From the NCBI GenBank assembly GCA_021234155.1, contig JAJEKV010000011.1, positions 12,751,255 to 12,815,254 of the forward strand: DNA of 64,000 bases, given 5' to 3'. This stretch comes from Isoetes taiwanensis. Lineage: Eukaryota; Streptophyta; Lycopodiopsida; Isoetales; Isoetaceae. Made by a program: the position numbers and the translations under genes. Below the pieces are notes generated by a model. The model was not told where the DNA came from, made no database searches, and saw nothing but the letters and a program-made list of their open reading frames with translations. This document shows, one piece after another, positions 1-10,849 of this stretch (the stretch's first letter is position 1; each line of letters starts with the position of its first letter).

Positions 1-55
1 TTCAAATACTACATGCAACATTTAGATCTTTTGGAAATATAACAATGACTAGCCT

Positions 56-337
56 TCAGCAGCTTGCACAATGTGGTATTCTATAAAGTGCTTGGACCAT
101 ATCATGTTTACTTCCCTTAATGGCTTGAAAAGTCACTCGTGATTGTAGAGGCCAACGTAAACAACACCTTTTGTAAGCTTTAAGATAACTTTTGTTCACT
201 CGTAAAGTGCCTCCACAGAATGAGCAGTAGGTACACTTCAAGTAAGGTAATGCCACTTTTGTTGACATTTCCATATACATAATATATGGAAGGTAGTCCC
301 AACTTTCACCTGCAATCTTGGTATTGTGGCTAATCAC
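56..337 (-). other. Unrecognised open frame, possible exon
   Basis: A 93-codon minus-strand frame that I cannot assign to a family. The frame stays open upstream of its first Met for at least ten codons, reading RPTTWHDV before MISHN, so the Met may not be a true start and this could be an internal or terminal exon. It has a mixed protein-like composition and a cysteine cluster, CTYCSFCGG, followed by a CC pair, which could be half of a zinc-binding site. It ends at a stop near the window's left edge. It could equally be part of a transposon gene. Confidence that it is coding is low. Confidence 0.22.
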
Positions 338-810
338 GTCGTGCCATGTGGTAGGTCTTTCTTTCTATATCCTCAAATTCATGTTGTTCTTGCTATTTTC
401 TTTTTCGTTTACAACATTTTTACTACTCAACATTCAGACAATCTACCCAATATTTTAATTACCTGTAAATCCGATGTCAGCTGCACTTCGGTGCATTGAC
501 GTGGGTCGACATGGGTTCCATGCCGGTGGTGTTTGTTGTATATGGAAAAGGAACAATATCATAAGCAAGGAGACAGATAAATAAGTATTGAACTCAGCTC
601 CCAAGAAACAGATGCATGACAAGAGTTTAAGGTTCGACAGTTAGAAACAGAATAAGAGAAAGCCATAGAAAAACACTACAATATGCTCTGGGATGTGTTA
701 GAGCAAAGGCCACGAGGAGGGGCCCTTAACCACAGAGGTCACGAAGAGGTCACGAGCAGGGGCCCTTAACCAGATTATGCCATATAGCCGCCAACTACAA
801 AGTCAACAAG
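338..810. other. Intergenic DNA with a short 40-bp-period duplication
   Basis: No gene seen. A 22-bp sequence containing AGGGGCCCTTAACCA occurs at 711-732 and again at 751-772 with one mismatch. This is the distal upstream region of the SPX gene. Confidence 0.5.
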
Positions 811-811
811 G

Positions 812-1118
812 GTATATGCTAGGTTTCTGGAGGAGTCAATATATGGGCTAAGTCAAGGAAGTATATGCTAGATGTGGGTATAGTATTTTAGATGAAGGCG
901 TGGAATAAGGAGCAAGCAAAGGTAATTTTCAAACAAAGGTGAGCCACTTTTTGCAAGGGTAGTTTCCGAAGGTATGGGATATGGGCCATACCTAAACATC
1001 CCAACGAACAAAACCGGATATGCTCAAGGCATTCAACAGCATATCCAGGCAAGCGATCTGCCTACCGGAAAATGGTCGAATCCATGTTGGGCATATGCGC
1101 ATCTCGCCCCGCATATCC
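812..1118 (+). promoter_or_regulatory. Cluster of six P1BS (PHR-binding) sites upstream of the SPX gene
   Basis: Six perfect matches to the palindrome GNATATNC lie at 812-819 (GTATATGC), 861-868 (GTATATGC), 1016-1023 (GGATATGC), 1039-1046 (GCATATCC), 1091-1098 (GCATATGC) and 1111-1118 (GCATATCC). GNATATNC is the known P1BS element bound by PHR1-type MYB-CC factors in phosphate-starvation promoters, including those of SPX genes. The sites lie about 340-640 bp before the ATG; the nearest ones could be in the proximal promoter or the 5' leader, because the transcription start cannot be read here. The first two share the longer core GTATATGCTAG, suggesting a local duplication. Confidence 0.75.
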
Positions 1119-1454
1119 TTCTCCTTCAAGCTCCCCTTTAAATTTTTCCAATCTTGTGTTAGGAGGCTCACAGCTCGGTCTGATCGGAAACCAGTTTTTC
1201 TGTCGGATCGCCCAGATTCATCTTCGGGTATTACCTATATTTTGTTTTGTAGCGTTTTCTTTGTCCGAGGCTGGCATTTCTGGCCTGTTTAGCTGCGGCA
1301 GTAAAGATTTATTCAATGGATAAACATGTGGTTGAAAGTCCCCAAGCAAATGCTGCTTTCACACATTTCTGTAACTGAATCTGTCGCCTTAGCCAAACAT
1401 TCCCATAATTGCCTCTGAATATCTACCCTTGTGTGGATTTCTGGACTTGCTATC

Positions 1455-2746
1455 ATGAAATTTGGGAAACGGCTTCAACACCAGATTGAAGAAACGCTGC
1501 CAGAATGGAGGGATAAGTTTCTCTCTTATAAGCAGCTGAAGAAGCGGATTAAACTTGTTGCAGCTGAATGCTTTAGTGAACCAGGCTTGTCTGATGGGCA
1601 AACATGTGTGGAAAGTAAAGGCAGTGAAATGTGTTTGACGGACTCTTCTATCCTCAGTGCTCAGCAGGCTGAATTTGTCCGCCAGTTGAATACAGAAATG
1701 GAGAAGTTCAATTCTTTCTTCATTGAGAAGGAGGAGGAATATGTTATTCGTCTCCAGGTAATAACTTAGTTGCTTAATTAAGATGCTGTTTACCATACTA
1801 ACCTCTTCATGGTAGATAAGGTACACTAACCTCTTCATGGTAGATAAGGTTAATACTTGTTGAGATGCTTTTGTTAATGTTATGAACATAAATGAACCAA
1901 TCCTTGAAGAGAATGTCCACTTCTGATACAGTAGGCAGATCAATAGGTTTCAATAGATCTGCTTCTGTTCCTTTTGTTGTTTAATGTTAAAGTTTTATTT
2001 TCCTATAATATAAGATTCAATCTTGCAATTTTTTTAAACATTGACATGTTCTCAATATTTACCTTATAGGAACTGAAAGAACGGATTGAGAGGGCCAAAC
2101 AGAATGGCTATGTCAACTCGATGCAGAATGTCTTCACCAATGAAGAGATGTTAGGCATTTGGAAAGATCTTGTAGCCTTCCATGGTGAAATGGTACTGCT
2201 AGAAAACTATAGCTCCTTGAATTACACAGGTATGCTATGCCTAACAAATGAATCAGCTATTATATGTTACTTGTCTTAAGAAGATACTACATGTTCTGCA
2301 ACTGAAAGTGGATGCTGACCTGTTCGGCAGGACTTGTGAAGATCCTAAAAAAGCATGACAAACATAGAGGCACAATACTGCGGCTTCCATTTATCCAGAA
2401 AGTGTTGCATCAGCCATTCTATACAACAGAACTGCTGAGTAAACTTGTTCAAGAATGTGAGCAGAATTTGCAATCTATTCTTCCAGTTATTCCCTTGAAT
2501 GGAATGCACACAGGTCTAAAGCAGGAAACAACTATCCAAGAACAAAGGAATTTTCAGGAGATACCTTTTCTACAATGCCAAATTGCTGAGAACATATACA
2601 GAAGTACTTTAGCAGCTCTTGAGACCATCCAGCATCTGCGCAAGGGAAGCTCGACATACAGTGTATTATCCATGCCTCCTTTGAATGGAAAAGATGAAGA
2701 ACTTAGAACTGGCATCAGCAATGGGAACACAGCTGTTCCATGCTGA
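1455..2746 (+). CDS. SPX domain-containing protein (SPX1/SPX2-like), three exons
   Basis: Exons 1455-1757, 2070-2229 and 2331-2746 join in frame to 292 codons plus TGA. Both introns are GT-AG (CAG|GTAATA...TATAG; CAG|GTATGC...GGCAG); intron 1 is phase 0 and intron 2 splits a Gly codon. The start is the first ATG giving the family's invariant MKFGK. The SPX domain covers about residues 1-165: [19 protein letters not shown] at the N-terminus, [18 protein letters not shown] in the middle, and [17 protein letters not shown] then [10 protein letters not shown] at the end. Tyr25, Lys29 and the Lys158/161/162/165 cluster match the basic inositol-pyrophosphate pocket. No EXS, MFS or RING domain follows, so this is a stand-alone SPX protein; these are known to bind PHR factors and block them when phosphate is plentiful. 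The C-terminal tail ([15 protein letters not shown]) resembles SPX1/2 more than SPX4. It looks intact and functional. Confidence 0.93.
1797..1852. repeat. 28-bp tandem duplication inside SPX intron 1
   Basis: Two near-identical 28-bp units, beginning ACTAACCTCTTCATGG at 1797 and at 1825. They lie just inside intron 1, 40 bp after the donor, and do not touch the splice sites. Confidence 0.85.
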
Positions 2747-3180
2747 CAAATACTTGGCTATCTAGCAGTCTGACCATAACCTTGATAACTGTATATTCAA
2801 ACTCAGGCAAAGGATCAGACAGAACAGAATACGCATAGGCGTTTCCAGTTTTGCAATTTTAAGGTAACTTTAATAGGTGGATATTTTACCATCAACACAT
2901 AGTTGAAAACATCCCTCAAGGATAGTTTTAGTTGGAACTAAACATGATCTGCCATCTACAAATATATTGACTTTACTTCTGCTAAAAGCATTGCCTGGTA
3001 TTTGTATCTGAACGTGGTTATTCTATTATGGGGAAGTTGGTTAGCTTCCATTTTGTTACTAAATCCCTGCTTTATAATTAAACCTTACTTTATCACTAAA
3101 TCTTGGCCCTCTGGGCCAGGACCACCTGAGAACATGCCAGATGAATGAATGTCTCCTCCCTCGAGATGGGTGCGATAAAT
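2747..3180 (+). other. SPX 3' UTR and downstream flank
   Basis: Non-coding DNA directly after the SPX stop codon, presumably containing the 3' UTR. I see no clear AATAAA near the stop, so the polyadenylation site cannot be placed. No other gene is visible. Confidence 0.4.
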
Positions 3181-6100
3181 CTTAAATACCAACTGTATAA
3201 AATATAATAAAAAATCTAGATATTAAATTGTTTGTACGCAATGGTTGCATAAAATAATAGGATTTGAACATGTATACTTCCTCTGAATCTTTGCTCCTTG
3301 GGTATCGAACTCGAGTACATCCAATGAGCGTGAAAACTGAAAACCCAAGGAAGTGGATGTCAACAAACTTTGCATCTCGCTCATGAAACATCAATGCTGA
3401 TCAAAAGTACTATGCTCACATCTTGAAAACACATGAAGCAAAAACATGAAAGTCTGCGACGCGAAAGAGAATCTACTGCCCTTGAACAAAAACGGCCACA
3501 TGCTCGCAAAATACCTGTAGAATCAAGTAAACATGAAAGAAACTTGGTGCTTCCTATTCATAATTTCGCAATCTTGTAAATCAAGCAGAAATTGAAGATC
3601 AGTAATGAGTTCCGGCGGCTCTGTTCTTGCAGTAACATGAAAGAAATGTGACTCGTTTTTGTGACGATCTTTATACCTTGGCTATATTATGCATGATGTG
3701 TTTTAGAGTATTATACCAACAATGCATACTTATATGTATTAAGATTTTACAAAGCTCATAACAAAAGCAAAGGGCATGGATCTTTGTGGGGTTTCTGGAG
3801 GGAGGGCAATAGAAGCAATTTCTAGGCAGTTTTGCTGGCCGAACTTTGAAGGTTATATCTCGGCGACCACAGATCCTTTTCAGGTGATTATAGAAAGAGT
3901 TTTGAATAAGGTTTTCGGATCGGGTCTGATCAGGCTGAAATTTATCCGTATATGAGAAATACTACAAAAAGAGTGATGATGAATCAGAATTGACTGCACT
4001 GTGTATATTCTTGAAGCTGATCTCAGGTGGGTGATTGTCTCACACTAGGAATTGCTCTTGATTTGCTTGAGCGATGTTCTTGGATCGTATTGGATGGCTT
4101 TTAGATTAAGATACTTGACATTGATGGTGATTGGTTGAAGAATCAAGAATGCATAAGGAAGTGAATCATGCAAGATGTTAGTAAATAGAATAGATGCATC
4201 TTAGGTACATTAAACTAATAGATATAAATTAAAGCTAAGGAGATCATATGACATAGTCATGTGGGATGCTATTTCTCTATGAAGAAAAGGGTTTTGAGAA
4301 GCTTATGAGGGCTTTCATGGATATGGCTATGGCATGGAGCCATTGTGGGACTAATAAATGTATAAGATAGGAATTGGATTAATTAACGGGAACGTAATGA
4401 TATAGTTATTAGATTCAATTGACACACTAATATGAGATGTCACATTTCTTGTGGGGGAAATGATTCTATAGGACATTGTATGTGATGATTGCCATGTGAA
4501 ATGATAATTAATGCATTGGACATTATAGCATTCTAAGATGAGCTTTCCTTATGGGAGGAAATGTTGAGACTTCTATGTGGTCTTGATATACTTGAATATG
4601 TTAAAGTCTAGATGACATGGTCATGTAATCTCGGGTGCATCATGCTCTTAGTAAATATTAGACATCTCAATGTGGTGCACATGAATGTGAGTTGTTCTCT
4701 ATGATATCATTGGTATTGTTGGCATTGCTCAATCGCGTTCTTGGTATAAATGCATGGGAAATATATGTGAGCTATGAATCTGGATTCTTGTATCATATGA
4801 GGATAAAACATTGTTTCAAATTCTGACATGTGGGACATGTGTCGAGTTCTTTATTGGTTTATGAGCGCATGTCCTCCGGGGCCGGAGTCCATTTGCGATG
4901 GCGTGGATGCGCGGGTGTTCTTGTTCTTGACATTGGGCATTGTCACCCCATCGAGGGTACTTCGTCATGTTACATGGCTTGGAAGTGGTCCTCTAGCACT
5001 GGACACAGGCTAGGAGGGTGTGTACACATGAGGCATACCTGCCCATATTTGTTGCAGGTCCTGATCAGCCCAGGTGGCCTTCATGGAATCGGAGTTTATA
5101 CTGCATGGGAATGGTTATCTCATGGTTTTCACAGTTATTTCATGGTTGTCTCATTGTTATCTTATGGTTACCTCATTTTCTGGTTATGACATCATGTAGA
5201 GGTAGCTTCTTTTGATGCATGGTAATGCTCTGGTATCGTATTCTCATAATGCAATCCTTGTCTTCTTGCTAGCATATTTTCGATATGGAATACTGAGAAC
5301 ATATGGATTTTTCAGTGGGACTCTTGCAGTAAGTTCTTTATATGAGGAGACCTCATAGTTGTATTGCTATAGGCATGAAAGTTGTGTATGATATCTTGGA
5401 CATTTATGAGCACTCCCGACTTAGTCTTTATGACTAACCCCACGTGTTCACAGTGAAAGCAGATAAACATGAGGCTTGATGGATCGTTGTATAGTTCAAA
5501 GTCTCAACTGAGTTAGAAGCCTGGGAGATCTTTCTGAGCCTTTAGAAAGACCTTGTTAATGTTTTATAAACTTAACCTGTGGATTCTTGCCATTATATAT
5601 AGCATGATATCATATCTTGAAGAGTTAAGCTCATACACTGTATTGGATATGGTAGGGATGAAAGATTCCATTATTTACTTTGAGTTTTGGATTAAGTATG
5701 CTTTTGCATTGTATTATTCAATTTATATATAACAATTTGTGAGTGTTCTGCAAGTCTTGATGGGATTCCGGCTTATATACCCGTCGCAGTTTCTTGCCGT
5801 CTTGGCTAGAATCCATACAAGTATTGAGAATAGAAGAAAAAATAAAAAAATGCTCTCAGGCTTTACCATCTGCTCTCTTCAGGTTTCATCAAAAGCCCTC
5901 TCATCGTCACATCAGGAGTCAGAAATCAGGAGCTTCTCATTACTATAGCTATGGCTTCTGGTGAAACGATAAGATAAGGACAAAAGGAAATAGATAAGCC
6001 CAACACCGTGACACTTCCAATTTAACCACGATGCATATTTTGAATGAGGTGCCACACTTCCAATTCAACTATGCTGCTGGATAGGCATATTCACCCCTTA

Positions 6101-6360
6101 TTCCTTAATCTACACCGTACGTAAAGTTCCTCGTTTGTGGGGTATGTAAGTACAAAATTTGCTATATTGTATAACAAGATTCGCAAAATACTATAAGATT
6201 TCAAGCGGAATACTATATGGTGTTGATTTTGTACGTGCAAAATACAATTATGAGGGCTCTCGCTGCCCTATGTCACCCCCCGTGTGAATATGCACCCAAA
6301 CCAAAGGGGTTTTAAGGGGGATTTTAATTTAAATGTGTTGGACCCAATAGTTGTGTTAAT
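3181..6360. other. Non-coding intergenic DNA
   Basis: About 3.2 kb with only short, unsupported frames. From about 5.10 to 5.19 kb, short runs of the type TGGTTATCTCATGG recur, giving a weak simple-repeat texture. The style is that of old degraded retrotransposon DNA, but no domain, LTR pair or RNA gene can be identified. Confidence 0.4.
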
Positions 6361-6450
6361 TAATGTCAATGGTAGTTATGTGTTGGTTGTTAATGTCAAT
6401 GGTTGCTATGTGTTGGTTGTTAATGTCAATGGTTGTTATGTGTTGGTTGT
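6361..6450. repeat. 30-bp tandem repeat, three copies
   Basis: Three head-to-tail 30-bp units at 6361, 6391 and 6421, each starting TAATGTCAATGGT and ending TGTGTTGGTTGT, with only one or two substitutions between them. The unit is a multiple of three, so it yields a repetitive peptide in one frame; there is no sign that it is translated. Confidence 0.95.
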
Positions 6451-6498
6451 TTTTGTGTTGCAAAATTTTTTTTTGGCCCCTTCGGGGCCTTAGGGACG

Positions 6499-6522
6499 CC
6501 CCCCCCCCCCCCCCACCCCCCC
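6499..6522. repeat. Poly(C) run
   Basis: Sixteen consecutive C, one A, then seven more C. Such runs are length-variable and prone to sequencing error. No gene is nearby. Confidence 0.95.
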
Positions 6523-7160
6523 TGGTGTGACAAAAATTTTAGAATTCAAACTAGAAAAAAACTAGAATTCATTTGAGGCTTTCATCACCTGTAGCTTTTG
6601 AATTTCATCACAATAAAACAAATAGAACATAAGTAAAAGTTACCATAAAGATAGAGCGGATTGATCCCATTATTCTGAAAGTCATAAAGTTTGCAACACC
6701 CATACACAAACATTTTTCAACTGGAATTTAATAGCAGCCTTTGGCCTCCATGGATTCTTGTGGTGAGAAACCAAAGTGGGAAACTTTTCTGCTTGTTAGC
6801 ACAAGGATCTAGAAGCCTTGGAATCTGCTTAATAACTGCCTCAAAATCTAAAAATGCATGGTAATTTTTTGCAAGCTTCATTCGGAATGAGCCATAAAAC
6901 AATATCCAATCGCGCAATCCTGTATTAATCAGCTGGTCGGATGTGAAAGCCTACCAAACTCGGCCGAATAATTGCTGTTTTAGCATAGATAACTTAACCA
7001 AACATTTCCATATCATAGACTATAAAAAAGATCTCGGAGAGAGCTTTCCAACGCAATAAAAATCATCTCAAACAGAGCTCTGAATCAAAAGTTATGATAA
7101 GAAATGTGTTGCCGGCGGGGAAACTGCACTACATGCGCCCTTCAAGCCCTTCATGTGCCC
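6523..7160. other. Non-coding intergenic DNA
   Basis: No supported gene. A 66-codon minus-strand frame at 6717-6917 has no recognisable domain and is probably chance. Confidence 0.35.
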
Positions 7161-7274
7161 ATTATGCACCACACACACAAAAAGAGGGCTTTTGTTGTGA
7201 GCCATTGGTTGTTGACCATTATGCACAACACGCACAAAAAAAGGGCTTTTGTTGTGAGCCATTGGATGTTGACC
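7161..7274. repeat. 57-bp tandem duplication
   Basis: Two 57-bp units at 7161-7217 and 7218-7274, each starting ATTATGCAC and ending in TTGTTGACC or ATGTTGACC, with a few substitutions in the CACA-rich part. Overlapping frames on both strands are by-products of the repeat. Confidence 0.92.
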
Positions 7275-7420
7275 ATTGGAAAGAAAATAGGTTAAAATCA
7301 ATGGCTCAGAAATGGTGCACTCTAGATGTACGCATTAGTACATCCATTTGAATACATCACAAAATCATAGGAAAACCTTAGTGAAAAGCGTACAAAAACA
7401 CAAAGAAAACCCCATGTTAT

Positions 7421-7801
7421 TATGCTACATATTTTAAATGAGGTGAGTTCTAGACTACCTCAGTCATCGGATCCATCGATTCAACAATATAGTGTGTATG
7501 TTAAAGCCTCTCAGGGCCTCTAATTTCAATAAAAAGCTTTGACTAATACAAACAGTAAGATAACATGATTATCTATGCTATTAGATCTATGCCTTTTTTT
7601 CTTTTTTAACATAATAACCATCCATTCAATTGTTTTAGGATTATAGTCTATGGTTTAAGGTATAGTTATCCATCCAAATCACACCTGCTCGGAATCTCCT
7701 GTTAATGTGTTGCATACTCTAAACGAGGTGCACCCTGGACTACCTCCATTCTCGGATCCATTGATCCTATGATCCATAGTGTATGTTAGGGCCTCAGGGT
7801 A
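7421..7801. repeat. Diverged direct repeat of about 98 bp
   Basis: The block at 7421-7518 recurs at about 7704-7801. Both contain a 'gcata/tac...aacgaggtg' type start, ACTACCTC, TCGGATCCAT and TAGTGTATGTTA-like sequence before GGGCCTC. A shorter echo of the left end is visible near 6030 (GCATATTTTGAATGAGGTG). This suggests an old dispersed repeat; no coding content is seen. Confidence 0.6.
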
Positions 7802-8089
7802 TCGCTTGTTTTGATTATGGTTAGTTTATATTGGGGGTGTCTATGATTTCAAAATATGAATTATGATTGTGCTTAAGGTTTTAGAATATGAAATATAGGA
7901 CTCGAGTTTCTATGTTTTTAGAGAGAACCTCTAATTTAAGAGGATATAACTTTTAACAAAAAATTAAAGTGAAGTCCATAACTGAAATTATAGTATTTTT
8001 CAAAAATTCAAGATAAGATCTTCATATATTCACATGAAAATTTTACAGTCTTTTTCTACGACTCAATTATGTGCAAAAGTGTGAGGAGT

Positions 8090-8667
8090 GATGAGAGAGA
8101 GATTCAACATATCATCATATTCATTTATGTCATCTTCATCACCTTCACTTTTTTCACTGTCATTTGAGGAAGTGCTTGAGTTATCTTCCTCGTCACTATA
8201 TCAACAGGGTGAAACATTACCACCATCACTCCCTTCTTCATCTTCTTTCTCATAATTACAAGCCTTCTAGGCAAGTTGATCATACTCTATCATAGACGAT
8301 TGTCATATTTTAATTTGAAATCATATCACAGTATACTTACTTCCCGCAGGTTTAGCTTATCCCTACAACCCACTTTCTTGGACTTTTCCTTTCCTTGAGA
8401 TCTCATTTCTAACTCATACCTACCTTCAAAAGCATTTTCCGAACATGTAGCAAGCCAATGAATCTTGAGTTTAGTCACTAAGCCTTCCTCTTTGATTATG
8501 TCAAGTACTTCTGCTATCCAAAAAGGTCGACCTTTGTCATCCTCCTCAATTGGAAGAACAATCAGCATACTTTTGGCAATTTGTATAAGCAAAGAGCGTT
8601 TATTCTTATTCTTCCTGCTAGTATTGTCAAATTGCAGGTAGAGCATTGGTGGTAATTGGTCTTGCAC
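8090..8667 (-). pseudogene. C-terminal fragment of a transposase-like gene
   Basis: Read on the minus strand, 8667-8338 encodes a collinear stretch with LYLQFDNTSRKNKNK, then LPIEEDDKGRPFWIAEV and IHWLATCSENAFEGRYELEM. The first motif (Asp-Asn with KNKN) recalls the DUF7869-type region of uncharacterised, probably transposon-derived proteins; the second recalls the small basic domain that ends some of them. A GTAAGT donor follows at about 8337. After an apparent intron a second segment (about 8280-8090) encodes a very acidic tail (DEEDNSSTSSNDSEKSEGDE) but contains two stop codons. There is no upstream catalytic part, so this is a truncated, dead copy. Family naming is from memory and moderate; that it is coding-derived is fairly secure. 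Confidence 0.55.
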
Positions 8668-8812
8668 AACACCTTGTTAAGAATTGCAATTGTGAGGTTC
8701 GGGTCATCATGTGGGACTCACGCAGGAAAAGTCAATTTTGCATTGAATCATGTTAGATTTTCACATCATACAATAAGAACTGGTTCATGATATTTGCTCA
8801 TAAATTTTACAG

Positions 8813-9546
8813 AGGGACACGTTGACAACTTTGACAAATTTTTTTCAGGCAATAGACTGCAAGGTGGTAGCAGATGCAAATCCTCGTGAGATTTATAAGA
8901 GATTAAGCAGTGATCATCAGTTGGTAAGCCTTGATGGTAAGGCAGTGACGTCTGCTGACTTTGTAGAGTGGTTTGCCCAAGTCCACATGTCAAAAAAGGT
9001 AGTAACAATACGGAGTTTAGCTCCTGACCAGAGAGAAAAAGAGCAAAAACATGAATATGCTGGAGTGTACGTAAAACATGAGTATGCCGGAGTGTACGTT
9101 GCGATTTGGCTGAGGTTAAGGGACACGGTGACAACTTTGACAACTTTTTTTCAGACAATAGACTGCAAGATAGTAGCAGATGCAAATCCTCATGAGATTA
9201 CAAGAGATTAAGCAGTGGTCGTCAGTTGACAAGCTTTGATGGTAAGACAATGACTTCTGCTGACCTTGCAGAGTGGTTTACCCAAGACCACATGTCAAAC
9301 AAGGAAGTAACAAAAAGGAGTTTAGCTTCCAACCAGAGAAAAAAAGAGCTAAAACATAAGTATGCCGGAGTTTACCTTGCGACTTGGAGAGGTTTCCACA
9401 CAGTCTATAGAGCATACAAATACATCCCCTATGCCTTGAGGATTTTTCACGTCTTCAAGCCATCCGAATTTGATGTGTACAGTAAATCTTTTACCTTTTT
9501 AGAGTTAAAATTTTATGATGTATGCATAGGCATTGCGCAAAGATAG
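8813..9546 (+). pseudogene. Tandemly duplicated exon-like module, unknown protein
   Basis: A block of about 300 bp at 8813-9111 is repeated at 9119-9386. Each copy starts GGGACACG, carries a polypyrimidine-AG acceptor-like site (TTTTTTTCAG) and then encodes IDCK(V/I)VADANP followed by a segment with SADF(V/L)EWF(A/T)Q and a charged run ending KHEYAGVYV or KHKYAGVYL. In copy 1 the frame is open from 8822. Copy 2 has a frameshift near 9205, then is open from about 9226 to the stop at 9546. Copy 1 also has an internal 27-bp tandem duplication at about 9047-9100. I do not recognise the protein. It sits on the same strand as the transposase-like relic that begins at 10.9 kb and may be a neighbouring exon of it or a captured host exon. 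Confidence 0.5.
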
Positions 9547-9940
9547 GATTATAATTAATAACTCTAAGAAGTCAGTGTTTTCATGTGTCTTCTAGTTCTT
9601 GCTTTTCTTCTTGTTATAAGTCTGTTTGGATTTCTAATCACATTAATAGCATATTTAACAAAATTTGGACTTATTCAAATCTAATAAATATATTTCAAGG
9701 ATGCCATGGTATGATTAACAGTATTTTTAACTCTTATTGATTTTAATCATTTGTTCTGTTTATGTTTAGATTAAAGGTCAAAATTTATTTTCACTTTGAT
9801 TTATTTTGAATTATATTTTCATCTAAAATAAACTTTGTATAATTAAAAGGTTATTTTTTTTTAAATATTTAAACAAAGTTTTGGATTTAGAATTAATTAA
9901 ATCATTATGTTTATGTTTACAAAAATTAGGATCAAAGTGA
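9547..9940. other. AT-rich spacer
   Basis: No gene seen. Strongly AT-rich with TTTATTTT-like runs; it could be intron or intergenic DNA between the duplicated module and the low-complexity block. Confidence 0.4.
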
Positions 9941-10805
9941 TGTGATGTGTGGGGTGGGGTGGGGGTGGGGTGGGGTGCATGACATTTATAGTGTCATGTG
10001 GGTGTGTGCATGTTATATGTATGATATGTGTGGATTCATTATTTTATTTGTTCTCCCACCCCCCCCCCCCCCACCCCACCACACACCCCCTTCTCCCCCA
10101 ACCCCTCCCCCCACAATCCCCCACCACCACATTCTCCACCACACTAGAAGCCCACCATCTCTCGCCACCACAGTCCACCACATTCGTCACCACCACTACA
10201 TTTCACCACACAATCTCTCACCACCACAGTTCACCACATTTGTCACCACCACCACACCACATAACACCCCACCATCTATCCTACCACTACATTTCATCCA
10301 CCATAGACTACCACCACATCTTTGCCACCACCACATTTCAAACACACCATCTCCCACCACCACATGCACCATATTCTTCATTACTACCACATTTGAAGCC
10401 CACCATCTCCCACCACCACACTCCACCATAGTCCATTATGTCCCACACCACACCCCACCATCACACTTCACCATGTCCCACCACCCCACTCTACCATCTC
10501 CCACCACTACACTCCACCACCCTGCACAATGTCCCACCACTCCTTGCCACCACCACACATTTGGTGTATGGTATGTGTGGTGGATGGTGTATAGCGTGTA
10601 GAATGTGTGGTGTAGAGTGTGTGGTGCATGGTATGTACTCTGTGGTGTGGCATGAGTTTAGTATCATCTATTTGATGGTTATGATGTGTATGGTGCATGG
10701 TGCATGGTGTGGGTGTAGTATGTGGTAACGTACACAGCACTAAGGTGCTTGGTTTGGTGAATATGATGAGTGTGGGGCATGGTATGGTGCATGGTGTGGT
10801 GTGGT
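9941..10805. repeat. Strand-asymmetric CCA/TGG low-complexity block
   Basis: Three parts: G/T-rich (9941-10020, GGGTGGGGT repeats), C/A-rich (about 10050-10558, CCACCA/CATCTC motifs repeated at irregular spacing), then G/T-rich again (about 10560-10805, GGTGTATGG and GTGTGG motifs). The C/A-rich and right G/T-rich parts are roughly complementary, so single strands could fold on each other; the turn lies near 10555-10565. Long open frames on both strands here come from composition only. Confidence 0.85.
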
Positions 10806-10849
10806 ATACACATCCTAACAGTTTAATGTTCATTTAATGCAGATGCTAT

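Noticed and set aside
1431-1454. Upstream in-frame extension of the SPX gene
   Set aside because: The position is GTG, not ATG, and the family begins at MKFGK, which matches the ATG at 1455.
3102-3120. GC-rich hairpin TTGGCCCTCTGGGCCAG
   Set aside because: It looks like a bacterial terminator, but plant polymerase II genes do not use these; probably chance.
9942-10833. Pro/His/Thr-rich frames up to 219 codons
   Set aside because: Produced by CCA-rich low-complexity DNA; open on both strands and in several frames.
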